A stretch of 64,000 nucleotides of DNA from Portulaca oleracea. Its lineage: Eukaryota > Streptophyta > Magnoliopsida > Caryophyllales > Portulacaceae. The position numbers were made by a program, and so were the translations under genes. The DNA lies in NCBI GenBank assembly GCA_029582165.1, contig CM055874.1:34223383-34287382 (forward strand), in the 5' to 3' direction. This document shows positions 38,401 through 50,353 of the stretch, one piece after another (position 1 is the first letter of the stretch; the number at the start of each line of letters is the position of its first letter). The notes below the pieces were generated by a model. That model searched no databases, was not told where the DNA came from, and saw only the letters and a program-made list of their open reading frames with translations.

Positions 38401-39793
38401 TTGTATATATGAAGACTAGGTTATTTTGATGAGAATTTGGGGAATATTTGATTTGATTATATTATTTTATACCCGAATTTCCCATATTACGCTTGGTTTG
38501 GAGTTTGGTGAGTTTTGTAGGGAATTTTTGAGGAATCGATGTAAACCGAGCCAAAAATCAAGCGTAGATGCAAGTTATGAGCTTAAAGGACCAAGAAGTG
38601 AGATGTTGGATCACCCAGGGCCCAAACAATGGCCCAAAGTACTCCTAGACCTAAAAGCAAGGACACGGTGCCCTGTGAAGGGCACGGTCGTGTCTATGGC
38701 GTAACGTGAGAAAATGCAAGCGGTGAGTGACACGGTCCGGCCCGGTCATAGGAGTCCGCGGTCATAGGGGCACGGTCCGCGCTCTCCGCCTTTTCATTTT
38801 CGGCGGTTTTGAGTTGATATTTGCCTATATTATGCTTATTTCCGGCGGAGAAGAGGAGAATCATCATTCCACCATCATCCATTTCATGCCCTAATCATAT
38901 CATTCATCATCCATATTCCATTCCATCATTGAAGATTGAGAGAAGATTGAAGATCGAAGAGCAATTTGAACATACTTTGAAGTGGAGGAGCAAAAGTCCT
39001 CCATTATTGATTCCTAGCAAGATTGTTCTTCACTTGGGTTTATTTCTCATTCTCTCATAGATTTTCATATGCTTTCTAGAATAGATTTAAATTGCTTTGT
39101 AGTTTCAAACATGAATAGTGAGTAGTTCTTTTTAGTTTAGGGGATGAACCTTTGAAGTTGCTTGATGAATTGACTTTGTTGGATTGAATTATCATGAATT
39201 TAGTTTGTTTCAATCTATTCGGTCTTTGAATTGAATTGTTATTGCTTTTGCTTGATCACCAATTGCAAGTTAATAGGTTGTTGGATGAAGTACCAAAAGG
39301 AGAAGTTTGATTACCCGAAAACCTAGATTAAACTAGTTAAATTATCTAGACATAGAAGGTTTAACTAGGGTTCTTGAGATAATTAGAAATTTAACCTTGA
39401 CTAAATCGAAATAACCACGAAAGTAGGTGCTTGGTTAGTCTTGACAATTCGCTCTAGTGACAAAATCTCATTGCGAAGTATTCTATGCGATTATCGAACC
39501 TTGATTGTGCAAATTAATGAAATGAAAGTTCAATCCACGTCGTTGATTCGTTATTTGACTTAGGTTTCATCCCCTGAACGCCTTTTTCCCTTGATTAAAT
39601 CAGAAAAGTTTGTGTGAATATTAGTTTGTTTAGTTCTTGATTGTGATTAGATTTAGAATTAGTTACTTCAAACCAAAAACGGATCGACTTAGCGATCAAC
39701 TAGGAGGCTAGCTCAGTGCGTTGAAAGGAAAAGTCCTTGTGGGAACGACCTTGATTTATGCTACAATTTCACCCGTGCACTTGCGGCTTATCA
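38401..39793 (+). repeat. Array LTR copy 2
   Basis: 1393 bp, starting TTGTATATATGAA and ending GGCTTATCA. Its GC-rich block is shortened (38650-38790), losing several bases in the 'cacggtccgtg' words. Confidence 0.93.
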
Positions 39794-39956
39794 TGTTTTT
39801 GGCGCCGTTGCCGGGGACTTTGTCCCTAGCCAGCCACTGAACGAATACCCTAAGGTTGCCTAAGTCATTTATTTTCTGTTTTGATTTTCCTTGGTGTTTT
39901 GGTTTTTGTCTTGCCAGGTTTACTGTAGGTGCATGCAAAAGGCTCCACTCTCTGAG

Positions 39957-41363
39957 TTGTATATATGAAAACTAGGTTATTTTGATGAGAATTTGGGGAA
40001 TATTTGATTTGATTATATTATTTTATACCCGAATTTCCCATATTACGCTTGGTTTGGAGTTTGGTGAGTTTTGTAGGGAATTTGTGAGGAATCGATGTAA
40101 ACCGAGCCAAAAATCAAGTGTAGATGCAAGTTATGTGCTTAAAGGACCAAGAAGTGAGATGTTGGATCACCCAAGGCCCAAACAATGGCCCAAAGTACTC
40201 CCAGGCCCGAAAAAAAGCAGTGACACGGGTGCCCCCAGGAAGGGCACGGGTCGTGTCTATGGCCAGAACGTGGGAAAATGCAAGCAGTGAGCTGACACGG
40301 TCCGGGTCATAGGAGGCACGGTCCGTGTCATAGGGGGCACGGTCCGTGCCTCTCCTGTCTTTTCATTTTCGGCGGTTTTGAGTTGATATTTGCCTATATT
40401 ATGCTTATTTCCGGCGGAGAAGAGGAGAATGATCATTCCACCATCATCCATTTCATGCCCTAATCATATCATTCATCATCCATATTCCATTCCATCATTG
40501 AAGATTGAGAGAAGATTGAAGATCGAAGAGCAATTTGAACATAATTTGAAGTGGAGGAGCAAAAGTCCTCCATTGTTGATTCCTAGCAAGATTGTTCTTC
40601 ACTTGGGTGTACTTCTCATTCTCTCATAGATTTTCATATGCTTTCTAGAATAGATTTCAATTGCTTTGTAGTTTCAAACATGAATAGTGAGTTGTTCTTT
40701 TTAGTTTAGGGGATGAACCTTTGAAGTTGCTTGATGAATTGACTTTGTTGGATTGAATTATCATGAATTTAGTTTGTTTCAATCTATTCGGTCTTTGAAT
40801 TGAATTGTTATTGCTTTTGCTTGATCACCAATTGCAAGTTAATAGGTTGTTGGATGAAGTACCGAAAGGAGAAGTTTGATTACCCGAAAACCTAGATTAA
40901 ACTAGTTAAAATTATCTAGACATAGAAGGTTTAACTAGGGTTCTTGAGATAATTAGAAATTTAACCTTGACTAAATCGAAATAACCACGAAAGTAGGTGC
41001 TTGGTTAGTCTTGGCAATTCGCTCTAGTGACAAAATCTCATTGCGAAGTATTCTATGCGATTATCGAACCTTGATTGTGCAAATTAATGAAATGAAAGTT
41101 CAATCCACGTCGTTGATTCGTTATTTGACTTAGGTTTCATCCCCTGAACGCCTTTTTCCCTTGATTAAATCAGAAAAGTTTGTGTGAATATTAGTTTGTT
41201 TAGTTCTTGATTGTGATTAGATTTAGAATTAGTTACTTCAAACCAAAAACGGATCGACTTAGCGATCAACTAGGAGGCTAGCTCAGTGCGTTGAAAGGAA
41301 AAGTCCCTGTGGGAACGACCTTGATTTATGCTACAATTTCACCCGTGCACTTGCGGCTTATCA
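39957..41363 (+). repeat. Array LTR copy 3
   Basis: 1407 bp; same ends as copy 2. The spacer that follows (41364-41523) has a deletion inside the primer site. Confidence 0.93.
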
Positions 41364-41523
41364 TGTTTTTGGCGCCGCGTCGGACTTTGTCCTTACCCAG
41401 CCACTGAACGAATACCCTAAGGTTGCCTAAGTCATTTATTTTCTGTTTTGATTTTCCTTGGTGTTTTGGTTTTTGTCTTGCCAGGTTTACTGTACGTGCA
41501 TGCAAAAGGCTCCACTCTTTGAG

Positions 41524-42923
41524 TTGTATATATGAAAACTAGGTTATTTTGATGAGAATTTGGGGAATATTTGATTTGATTATATTATTTTATACCCGAA
41601 TTTCCCATATTACGCTTGGTTTGGAGTTTGGTGAGTTTTGTAGGGAATTTGTGAAGAATCGATGTAAACCGAGCCAAAAATCAAGTGTAGATGCAAGTTA
41701 TGAGCTTAAAGGACCAAGAAGTGAGATGTTGGGTCACCCAGGGCCCAAACAATGGCCCAAAGTACTCCTAGGCCCAAAAAGCGATGCACGTGCCCTGTGA
41801 AGGGCACGGGTCGTGTCTATGGCCAGAACGTGAGAAAATGCAAGCAGTGAGCTGACACGGTCCGGGTCATAGGAGGCACGGTCCGTGTCATAGGGGGCAC
41901 GGTCCGTGCCTCTCCTGTCTTTTCATTTTCGGCGGTTTTGAGTTGATATTTGCCTATATTATGCTTATTTCCGGCGGAGAAGAGGAGAATCATCATTCCA
42001 CCATCATCCATTTCATGCCCTAATCATATCATTCATCATCCATATTCCATTCCATCATTGAAGATTGAGAGAAGATTGAAGATTGAAGAGCAATTTGAAC
42101 ATACTTTGAAGTGGAGGAGCAAAAGTCCTCCATTGTTGATTCCTAGCAAGATTGTTCTTCACTTGGGTTTATTTCTCATTCTCTCATAGATTTTCATATG
42201 CTTTCTAGAATAGATTTAAATTGCTTTGTAGTTTCAAACATGAATAGTGAGTAGTTCTTTTTAGTTTAGGGGATGAACCTTTGAAGTTGCTTGATGAATT
42301 GACTTTGTTGGATTGAATTATCATGAATTTAGTTTGTTTCAATCTATTCGGTCTTTGAATTGAATTGTTATTGCTTTTGCTTGATCACCAATTGCAAGTT
42401 AATAGGTTGTTGGATGAAGTACCGAAAGGAGAAGTTTGATTACCCGAAAACCTAGATTAAACTAGTTAAAATTATCTAGACATAGAAGGTTTAACTAGGG
42501 TTCTTGAGATAATTAGAAATTTAACCTTGACTAAATCGAAATAACCACGAAAGTAGGTGCTTGGTTAGTCTTGGCAATTCGCTCTAGTGACAAAATCTCA
42601 TTGCGAAGTATTCTATGCGATTATCGAACCTTGATTGTGCAAATTAATGAAATGAAAGTTCAATCCACGTCGTTGATTCGTTATTTGACTTAGGTTTCAT
42701 CCCCTGAACGCCTTTTTCCCTTGATTAAATCAGAAAAGTTTGTGTGAATATTAGTTTGTTTAGTTCTTGATTGTGATTAGATTTAGAATTAGTTACTTCA
42801 AACCAAAAACGGATCGACTTAGCGATCAACTAGGAGGCTAGCTCAGTGCGTTGAAAGGAAAAGTCCCTGTGGGAACGACCTTGATTTATGCTACAATTTC
42901 ACCCGTGCACTTGCGGCTTATCA
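41524..42923 (+). repeat. Array LTR copy 4
   Basis: 1400 bp; same ends as copy 2, followed by a spacer with an intact primer site. Confidence 0.93.
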
Positions 42924-43086
42924 TGTTTTTGGCGCCGTTGCCGGGGACTTTGTCCCTACCCAGCCACTGAACGAATACCCTAAGGTTGCCTAAGTCATTT
43001 ATTTTCTGTTTTGATTTTCCTTGGTGTTTTGGTTTTTGTCTTGCCAGGTTTACTGTACGTGCATGCAAAAGGCTCCACTCTGTGAG

Positions 43087-44644
43087 TTGTATATATGAAA
43101 ACTAGGTTATTTTGATGAGAATTTGAGGAATATTTGATTTGATTATATTATTTTATACCCGAATTTCCCATATTACGCTTGGTTTGGAGTTTGGTGAGTT
43201 TTGTAGGGAATTTGTGAAGAATCGATGTAAACCGAGCCAAAAATCAAGTGTAGATGCAAGTTATGAGCTTAAAGGACCAAGAAGTGAGATGTTGGGTCAC
43301 CCAGGGCCCAAACAATGGCCCAAAGTACTCCTAGGCCCAAAAAAAGCAGTGACACGGGTGCCCCCAGGAAGGGCACGGGTCGTGTCTATGGCCAGAACGT
43401 GAGAAAATGCAAGCAGTGAGCTGACACGGTCCGGGTCACAGGAGGCACGGTCAAAGTACTCCTAGGCCCGAAAAAAGCAGTGACACGGGTGCCCCCAGGA
43501 AGGGCACGGGTCGTGTCTATGGTGAGAACGTGAGAAAATGCAAGCAGTGAGCTGACACGGTCCGTGTCACAGGAGGCACGGTCCGTGTCATAGGAGGCAC
43601 GATCCGTGTCACCCCTGGCACGGTCCGTGCCTCTCCTGCCTTTTCATTTTCGGCGGTTTTGAGTTGATATTTGCCTATATTATGCTTATTTCCGGCGGAG
43701 AAGAGGAGAATCATCATTCCACCATCATCCATTTCATGCCCTAATCATATCATTCATCATCCATATTCCATTCCATCATTGAAGATTGAGAGAAGATTGA
43801 AGATCGAAGAGCAATTTGAACATAATTTGAAGTGGAGGAGCAAAAGTCCTCCATTGTTGATTCCTAGCAAGATTGTTCTTCACTTGGGTTTATTTCTCAT
43901 TCTCTCATAGATTTTCATATGCTTTCTAGAATAGATTTCAATTGCTTTGTCGTTTTAAACATGAATAGTGAGTAGTTCTTTTTAGTTTAGGGGATGAACC
44001 TTTGAAGTTGCTTGATGAATTGACTTTGTTGCATTGAATTATCATGAATTTAGTTTGTTTCAATCTATTTGGTCTTTGAATTGAATTGTTATTGCTTTTG
44101 CTTGATCACCAATTGCAAGTTAATAGGTTGTTGGATGAAGTACCGAAAGGAGAAGTTTGATTACCCGAAAACCTAGATTAAACTAGTTAAAATTATCTAG
44201 ACATAGAAGGTTTAACTAGGGTTCTTGAGATAATTAGAAATTTAACCTTGACTAAATCGAAATAACCACGAAAGTAGGTGCTTGGTTAGTCTTGGCAATT
44301 CGCTCTAGTGACAAAATCTCATTGCGAAGTATTCTATGCGATTATCGAACCTTCATTGTGCAAATTAATGAAATGAAAGTTCAATCCACGTTGTTGATTC
44401 GTTATTTGACATAGGTTTCATCCCCTGAACGCCTTTTTCCCTTGATTAAATCAGAAAAGTTTGTGTGAATATTAGTTTGTTTAGTTCTTGATTGTGATTA
44501 GATTTAGAATTAGTTACTTCGAACCAAAAACGGATCGACTTAGCGATCAACTAGGAGGCTAGCTCAGTGCGTTGAAAGGAAAAGTCCCTGTGGGAACGAC
44601 CTTGATTTATGCTACAATTTCACCCGTGCACTTGCGGCTTATCA
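43087..44644 (+). repeat. Array LTR copy 5
   Basis: 1558 bp; carries the same internal duplication of the GC-rich block as copy 1 (junction 'acggtcaaagtactcc'), which shows the two copies share a more recent ancestor in that part. Confidence 0.93.
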
Positions 44645-44807
44645 TGTTTTTGGCGCCGTTGCCGGGGACTTTGTCCCTAGCCAGCCACTGAACGAATACC
44701 CTAAGGTTGCCTAAGTCATTTATTTTCTGTATTGATTTTCCTTGGTGTTTTGGTTTTTGTCTTGCCAGGTTTACTGTACGTGCATGCAAAAGGCTCAACT
44801 CTTTGAG

Positions 44808-46204
44808 TTGTATATATGAAAACTAGGTTATTTTGATGAGAATTTGGGGAATATTTGATTTGATTATATTATTTTATACCCGAATTTCCCATATTACGCT
44901 TGGTTTGGAGTTTGGTGAGTTTTGTAGGGAATTTGTGAAGAATCGATGTAAACCGAGCCAAAAATCAAGTGTAGATGCAAGTTATGAGCTTAAAGGACCA
45001 AGAAGTGAGATGTTGGATCACCCAGGGCCCAAACAATGGCCCAAAGTACTCCTAGGCCCAAAAAAAGCAGTGACACGGGTGCCCCCAGGAAGGGCACGGG
45101 TCGTGTCTATGGCCAGAACGTGAGAAAATGCAAGCAGTGAGCTGACACGGTCCGGGTCATAGGAGGCACGGTCCGTGTCATAGGGGGCACGGTCCGTGCC
45201 TCCGCTTTTCATTTTCATGGTTTTGAGTTGATATTTGCCTATATTATGCTTATTTCCGGCGGAGAAGAGGAGAATCATCATTCCACCATCATCCATTTCA
45301 TGCCCTAATCATATCATTCATCATCCATATTCCATTCCATCATTGAAGATTGAGAGAAGATTGAAGATTGAAGAGCAATTTGAACATACTTTGAAGTGGA
45401 GGAGCAAAAGTCCTCCATTGTTGATTCCTAGCAAGATTGTTCTTCACTTGGGTGTATTTCTCATTCTCTCATAGATTTTCATATGCTTTCTAGAATAGAT
45501 TTCAATTGCTTTGTAGTTTCAAACATGAATAGTGAGTTGTTCTTTTTAGTTTAGGGGATGAACCTTTGAAGTTGCTTGATGAATTGACTTTGTTGGATTG
45601 AATTATCATGAATTTAGTTTGTTTCAATCTATTCGGTCTTTGAATTGAATTGTTATTGCTTTTGCTTGATCACCAATTGCAAGTTAATAGGTTGTTGGAT
45701 GAAGTACCGAAAGGAGAAGTTTGATTACCCGAAAACCTAGATTAAACTAGTTAAAATTATCTAGACATAGAAGGTTTAACTAGGGTTCTTGAGATAATTA
45801 GAAATTTAACTCGACTAAATCGAAATAACCACGAAAGTAGGTGCTTGGTTAGTCTTGGCAATTCGCTCGTGACAAAATCTCATCATAAGTATTCTATGCG
45901 ATTATCGAACCTTGATTGTGCAAATTAATGAAATGAAAGTTCAATCCACGTCGTTGATTCGTTATTTGACTTAGGTTTCATCCCCTGAACGCCTTTTTCC
46001 CTTGATTAAATCAGAAAAGTTTGTGTGAATATTAGTTTGTTTAGTTCTTTATTGTGATTAGATTTAGAATTAGTTACTTCGAACCAAAAACGGATCGACT
46101 TAGCGATCAACTAGGAGGCTAGCTCAGTGCGTTGAAAGGAAAAGTCCCTGTGGGAACGACCTTGATTTATGCTACAATTTCACCCGTGCACTTGCGGCTT
46201 ATCA
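44808..46204 (+). repeat. Array LTR copy 6
   Basis: 1397 bp. It shares the variant 'catcataagtattct' with copy 1, while the other copies read 'cattgcgaagtattct'. The following primer site has one substitution. Confidence 0.93.
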
Positions 46205-46367
46205 TGTTTTTGGCGCCGTTGCCGGAGACTTTGTCCCTAGCCAGCCACTGAACGAATACCCTAAGGTTGCCTAAGTCATTTATTTTCTGTTTTGATTTTC
46301 CTTGGTGTTTTGGTTTTTGTCTTGCCAGGTTTACTGTACGTGCATGCAAAAGGTTCCACTCTTTGAG

Positions 46368-47794
46368 TTGTATATATGAAAACTAGGTTATTTTGATGAG
46401 AATTTGGGGAATATTTGATTTGATTATATTATTTTATACCCGAATTTCCCATATTACGCTTGGTTTGGAGTTTGGTGAGTTTTGTAGGGAATATGTGAGG
46501 AATCGATGTAAACCGAGCCAAAAATCAAGTGTAGATGCAAGTTATGAGCTTAAAGGACCAAGAAGTGAGATGTTGGATCACCCAAGGCCCAAACAATGGC
46601 CCAAAGTACTCCTAGGCTCAAAAAAAGCAGTGACACGGGTGCCCCCAGGAAGGGCACGGGTCGTGTCTATGGCCAGAACGTGAGAAAATGCAAGCAGTGA
46701 GCTGACACGGTCCGTGTTATAGGGGGCACGGTCCGTGTTATAGGGGGCACGGTCCGTGTCACCCCTGGCACGGTCCGTGCCTCTCCTGTCTTTTCATTTT
46801 CGGCGGTTTTGAGTTGATATTTGCCTATATTATGCTTATTTCCGGCGGAGAAGAGGAGAATCATCATTCCATCATCATCCATTTCATGCCCTAATCATAT
46901 CATTCATCATCCATATTCCATTCCATCATTGAAGATTGAGAGAAGATTGAAGATCCAAGAGCAATTTGAACATACTTTGAAGTGGAGGAGCAAAAGTCCT
47001 CCATTATTGATTCCTAGCAAGATTGTTCTTCACTTGGGTTTATTTCTCATTCTCTCATAGATTTTCATATGCTTTATAGAATAGATTTCAATTGCTTTGT
47101 AGTTTTAAACATGAATAGTGAGTAGTTCTTTTTAGTTTAGGGGATGAACCTTTGAAGTTGCTTGATGAATTGACTTTGTTGGATTGAATTATCATGAATT
47201 TAGTTTGTTTCAATCTATTTGGTCTTTGAATTGATTTGTTATTGCTTTTGCTTGATCACCAATTGCAAGTTAATAGGTTGTTGGATGAAGTACCGAAAGG
47301 AGAAGTTTGATTACCCAAAAACCTAGATTAAACTAGTTAAAATTATCTAGACATAGAAGGTTTAACTATGGTTCTTGAGATAATTAGAACTTTAACGTTG
47401 ACTAAATCGAAATAACCACGAAAGTAGGTGCTTGGTTAGTCTTGGCAATTCGCTCTAGTGACAAAATCTCATTGCGAAGTATTCTATGCGATTATCGAAC
47501 CTTGATTGTGCAAATTAATGAAATAAAAGTTCAATCCACGTCGTTGATTCGTTATTTGACTTAGGTTTCATCCTCTGAACGCCTTTTTCCCTTGATTAAA
47601 TTAGAAAAGTTTGTGTGAATATTAGTTTGTTTAGTTCTTGATTGTGATTAGATTTAGAATTAGTTACTTCAAACCAAAAACGGATCGACTTAGCGATCAA
47701 CTAGGAGGCTAGCTTAGTGCGTTGAAATGAAAAGTCCCTATGGGAACGACCTTGATTTATGCTACAATTTCACCCGTGCACTTGCGGCTTATCA
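46368..47794 (+). repeat. Array LTR copy 7 (terminal)
   Basis: 1427 bp; its end GGCTTATCA abuts the second ATAAG target duplication, so this is the true 3' end of the insertion. Confidence 0.93.
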
Positions 47795-48560
47795 ATAAGT
47801 ATGAAATAGAGAAATTTGATGGATCTGACTTCATCTACTGGAAGTTGCAGACTGAGGATCTGCTGTATGCAATGTCGCTGCATGTTCCACTGCTGGATAA
47901 GTCAGATGAGTTGAAGCAGACTGAATACGATCTGCTGTTTCGACAGGCGATTTCCCTAATCTGGATGTCATTGGCTCGGAACGTCATGTTTAACGTCATG
48001 GAGAAAAAGACAACGAAGGAATAGCTGAAGGCACTAGAGAATATGTATGAGAAGCCTAGTGCAGCAAATCAGGTATATTTGTTCACTAAATTAACCAGCT
48101 GTAAGATGGCTGAAGGTGGGGATGTGGCTAATCATATTAATAAGATTACTAAAATTTTATCGCAACTTGCTTCAGTAAAGATGGCTTTTCCTGAGAATGT
48201 TAGAGCTTGCGTATTATTATCTTCTATGCCTGAGTCTTGGAGAACCCTTGTAACTTCTTTTAGTAGTGCTAAGGATACTAACGAGATAAAATTTGATGAT
48301 GTCAAGTCTGTATTGCTTAATGAGGGTCTTCGCAGGAAGAATTCTGGTGAGGAATCTTCGGGAATTGCGCTAAGTGTCAGGGGTAGGAAGAACAATAGGA
48401 ATTCGAACAATTCCAGGGGAGGCAGGCCTAGGGACATGAGCAATGTTGTGTGTTATGGTTGTGGGGATAAGGGTCACTTTAAGAGGAATTGCCCTAGACC
48501 TGGGAAGGGGAAGGGTAATGATGACCGGGACTCACAACTCGCGAAGATCTTTGTGAAGCC

Positions 48561-49466
48561 TTGGTCTTGAGTGTGTCTAGCCCTGAAGAGTCTTGGATAG
48601 TTGATACCGGCGCATCCTTTCATGTTTCTTCAAACAAGGAGTTATTTCATAATTTCAGGAGTGTGAATTTTGGCAAGGTGTATCTTGCCAATGACAAGTG
48701 TTGTGAGATAACAGGTACAAGAGACGTGACGATTAAGACTGCTAATGGTAGTCTTTGGAAGTTGGAGGATGTGAGGTATATTCCTGGAATTAGGAGGAAT
48801 TTAATTTCAGTGAATCAACTCGATGAGATGGGCTACACTGCAGGCTTCGGGAAAGGGATGTGGAAGATCATGAAGGATGCTATGGTAGTGGCGAAGGGAT
48901 TGAGATCCAGTACGTTGTACTCTACCGGGGAAAGCACTAACATGATTTCTTATGCTTCTTGTTCTAGTTTATGGCTTTGCAGGAATGAGAAGAGGGTCAG
49001 TTTCACCAAAATTGACAGGGAAACTGAGGAGGTATGGAGTGACTCAGGTGACAAGAAGCCAGTGGGAGCTGTGGCGGTCAAGGTTTCTCGTAGGCTGGGT
49101 GTGCCTAGGGAGGAAACGGAGGAACCACAGGAAGCTCCACAGGTTGCAGATCAGGTTGTTGAAGAACCTGAACCACAGGAGCTAGGTGAAAGCTCCAGCG
49201 CACCATCTAATGTGAGAAGATCCAGGAGGGCTACCAGAGATGCTGGGAAGCCAAAGACCTACAGGAAGGCTGTGCAGGCGGAGGCTCGGTTCAAGTGGGA
49301 GCATGCAATGGTTGATGAGATCGCGTCACTTGAGGGAACCTGGAAGCCGGTGAGATTGTCTGCGGGGAAGAAGGCCAGGAAGAAGTGGGTCTATAGGATC
49401 AAGGGTAAGTCAGTGGATGTTGGGAAATTGAGGCACGTAGCGGTCTCAGGAGGCCTCTCGGACTGA
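48561..49466 (+). pseudogene. copia protease region fused to hinge and RT N-terminus (integrase and most RT deleted)
   Basis: An open frame of 301 codons. It begins with the aspartic protease (SWIVDTGASFHVSS; DTG at 48603-48611), runs through the usual GAG-pre-integrase-like stretch (EDVRYIPGIRRNLISVNQLD), then jumps to a Pro/Glu-rich hinge (PQEAPQVADQVVEEPEPQE) and the first part of RT (RFKWEHAMVDEIASLEGTW, KKARKKWVYRIKGK). The integrase HHCC and DDE motifs and the RT catalytic motif are missing. The stop at 49464-49466 lies about 80 bp before the 3' LTR. The frame joins pieces normally about 3 kb apart, so internal deletions created it. In copia elements this polyprotein is about 1300 residues. 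Confidence 0.85.
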
Positions 49467-49545
49467 TGAAGGGGCCGGTCGATGCACTAGGGGAACTTGT
49501 GGTGAAAGTTGAGGATGGTTGAGGTTTGGTCTCCAAGTGGGATAT

Positions 49546-50162
49546 TGTTGGGTGTGGAGACCAAATAGGAGAAGGAGAAGGAAGAAGGGAAAAAGGAGAG
49601 GCGCCACCAGCGCCCGGAATGGCGCCACCAGCGCCTCAAGCAAAGCAAGGAAACGAAGCGACTAGTCGACGCCAAGAATGCCTAACGAGCCCCCGCTAGC
49701 CTCTCACAAGAGCATGGCTTGACTCACGCTACTAGCGCCAGAACCCCACCGCCCTTCATGAGTTCGCCCCGCCAAAGATCACCGTGGTCTTGTGGCCTTT
49801 CTACTAGCGTCTAGGTACTGCGTGTCTTTTTTTTTTTGGGCCAAGAATTCAGGCCCACGTGTGTGTTTCTTGTGCGGCAAGCTGCTCGGTATTTTTAGGT
49901 TATTGTTAACCTAGTTCCCCCTTGTTTCCTAGTATATATAGGGGTTCAGGTTCTCCCTATTATGCATCCCTGAGATCAAGTGAGATAGAGAGAAACACAA
50001 CCTTGTATTGTAATCCTCATATTACTAGTGCATCGATTCCGTGGTTTTTTTTCCCGCTTTTGGTTTTTTCCACGTTAAAATCCTGGTGTCAAATTTCTTA
50101 TTTCTTTTCCGCTATTATTTCTTATTGTTTGTGTTTTGCTTGAGTACTCTTCGATCCTAACA
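49546..50162 (+). repeat. 3' LTR of the copia element
   Basis: 617 bp, TGTTGGG...CTAACA, clearly similar to 35964-36601 but with several differences in the GC-rich part (49680-49800). Confidence 0.95.
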
Positions 50163-50353
50163 ATACCGAGCTTTGATTTCATATTCAAAGCTGAAGGGAT
50201 TGTTGAGTCAAGTGTCTTTTGATGGGGTAGCTTTTTTCTTGCCTTTCTCGGACGCCAGTGCCTTGCGCTTCCTACTGCCGCTCCCACCTTAATCGCCGAC
50301 GGGAGGTCCAGAGAAACTAATGTTCTTGGTGCAGACCATCTAAAAAAATACAA
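50163..50353 (-). pseudogene. Athila-like gag, N-terminal part (other side of the copia insertion)
   Basis: The minus strand from ATG 50353 reads MVCTKNISFSGPPVGD, a stop, a basic stretch (KALASEKGKKKATPSKD), another stop, then FEYEIKAR, which continues at 35963. The main gag domain is missing, and two stops make it dead. Confidence 0.6.

Larger units (their letters stand above)
36667..47794 (+). mobile_element. Tandem array of seven Athila-like LTRs separated by six PBS-leader spacers
   Basis: An 11,128-bp insertion in the copia gag flanked by a 5-bp target duplication ATAAG (36662-36666, 47795-47799). It begins TGATTAGTGCTTC and ends GGCTTATCA, like a single LTR element. Inside are LTR copies at 36667-38237, 38401-39793, 39957-41363, 41524-42923, 43087-44644, 44808-46204 and 46368-47794. 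Between them are spacers of about 160 bp, each beginning with TGTTTTTGGCGCC and a primer site for tRNA-Asp. Copies 2-7 all lack the first 13 bp of the LTR and join the spacer at the same point (...GAG|TTGTATATATG). There is no gag or pol. Seen directly; assignment to Athila-like Ty3 elements rests on the tRNA-Asp primer site. Confidence 0.93.
36652..48570 (+). pseudogene. copia gag, split by the LTR-array insertion
   Basis: Starts at ATG 36652 (M-A-G-D-K), is interrupted after codon 5 by the array, and resumes at 47800 with YEIEKFDGSDFIYW, so the frame would be continuous without the insertion. It contains a UBN2-type gag domain and a zinc knuckle CYGCGDKGHFKRNC (CX2CX4HX4C; codons 48451-48492). 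An in-frame TAG at 48022-48024 and a TGA at 48568-48570 break it; the protease is in another frame, so a frameshift has also occurred near 48540-48570. Not translatable as Gag. Confidence 0.85.
35964..50162 (+). mobile_element. Ty1/copia retrotransposon, deleted in pol and carrying a nested LTR array
   Basis: LTRs 35964-36601 and 49546-50162 start TGTTGGGTGTGGAGACC and end ATCCTAACA. A perfect 5-bp target duplication ATACC flanks it (35959-35963, 50163-50167). A tRNA-Met primer site TGGTATCAGAGC is at 36604-36615, and a purine-rich tract (CAAGTGGGATAT) abuts the 3' LTR. Without the 11.1-kb insertion at 36667-47794 the element would be about 3.07 kb. It encodes gag, the protease motif and only the first part of RT; integrase and most of RT/RNase H are deleted. 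It is inserted in a minus-strand Athila-like gag. Confidence 0.95.

Noticed and set aside
37265..47060. A 79-codon ORF (MPILCLFPAEKRR...) open in all seven array LTRs
   Set aside because: Most differences between copies change the amino acid, so there is no sign of purifying selection; it is open because the copies are recent duplicates. The same holds for the MMRIWGIFDL... and antisense MHARTVNLAR... frames.
36667..47794. Satellite DNA or a CRISPR-like array
   Set aside because: The unit is an LTR with primer site, TG/CA ends and a target duplication; unit length and spacers are wrong for CRISPR, and the genome is a plant's.
35964..50162. Repeated minus-strand frames MASTSRFVSLL... in both copia LTRs
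   Set aside because: They lie in the GC-rich part of the LTR, antisense to the element, and extend into flanking DNA; shadow frames.
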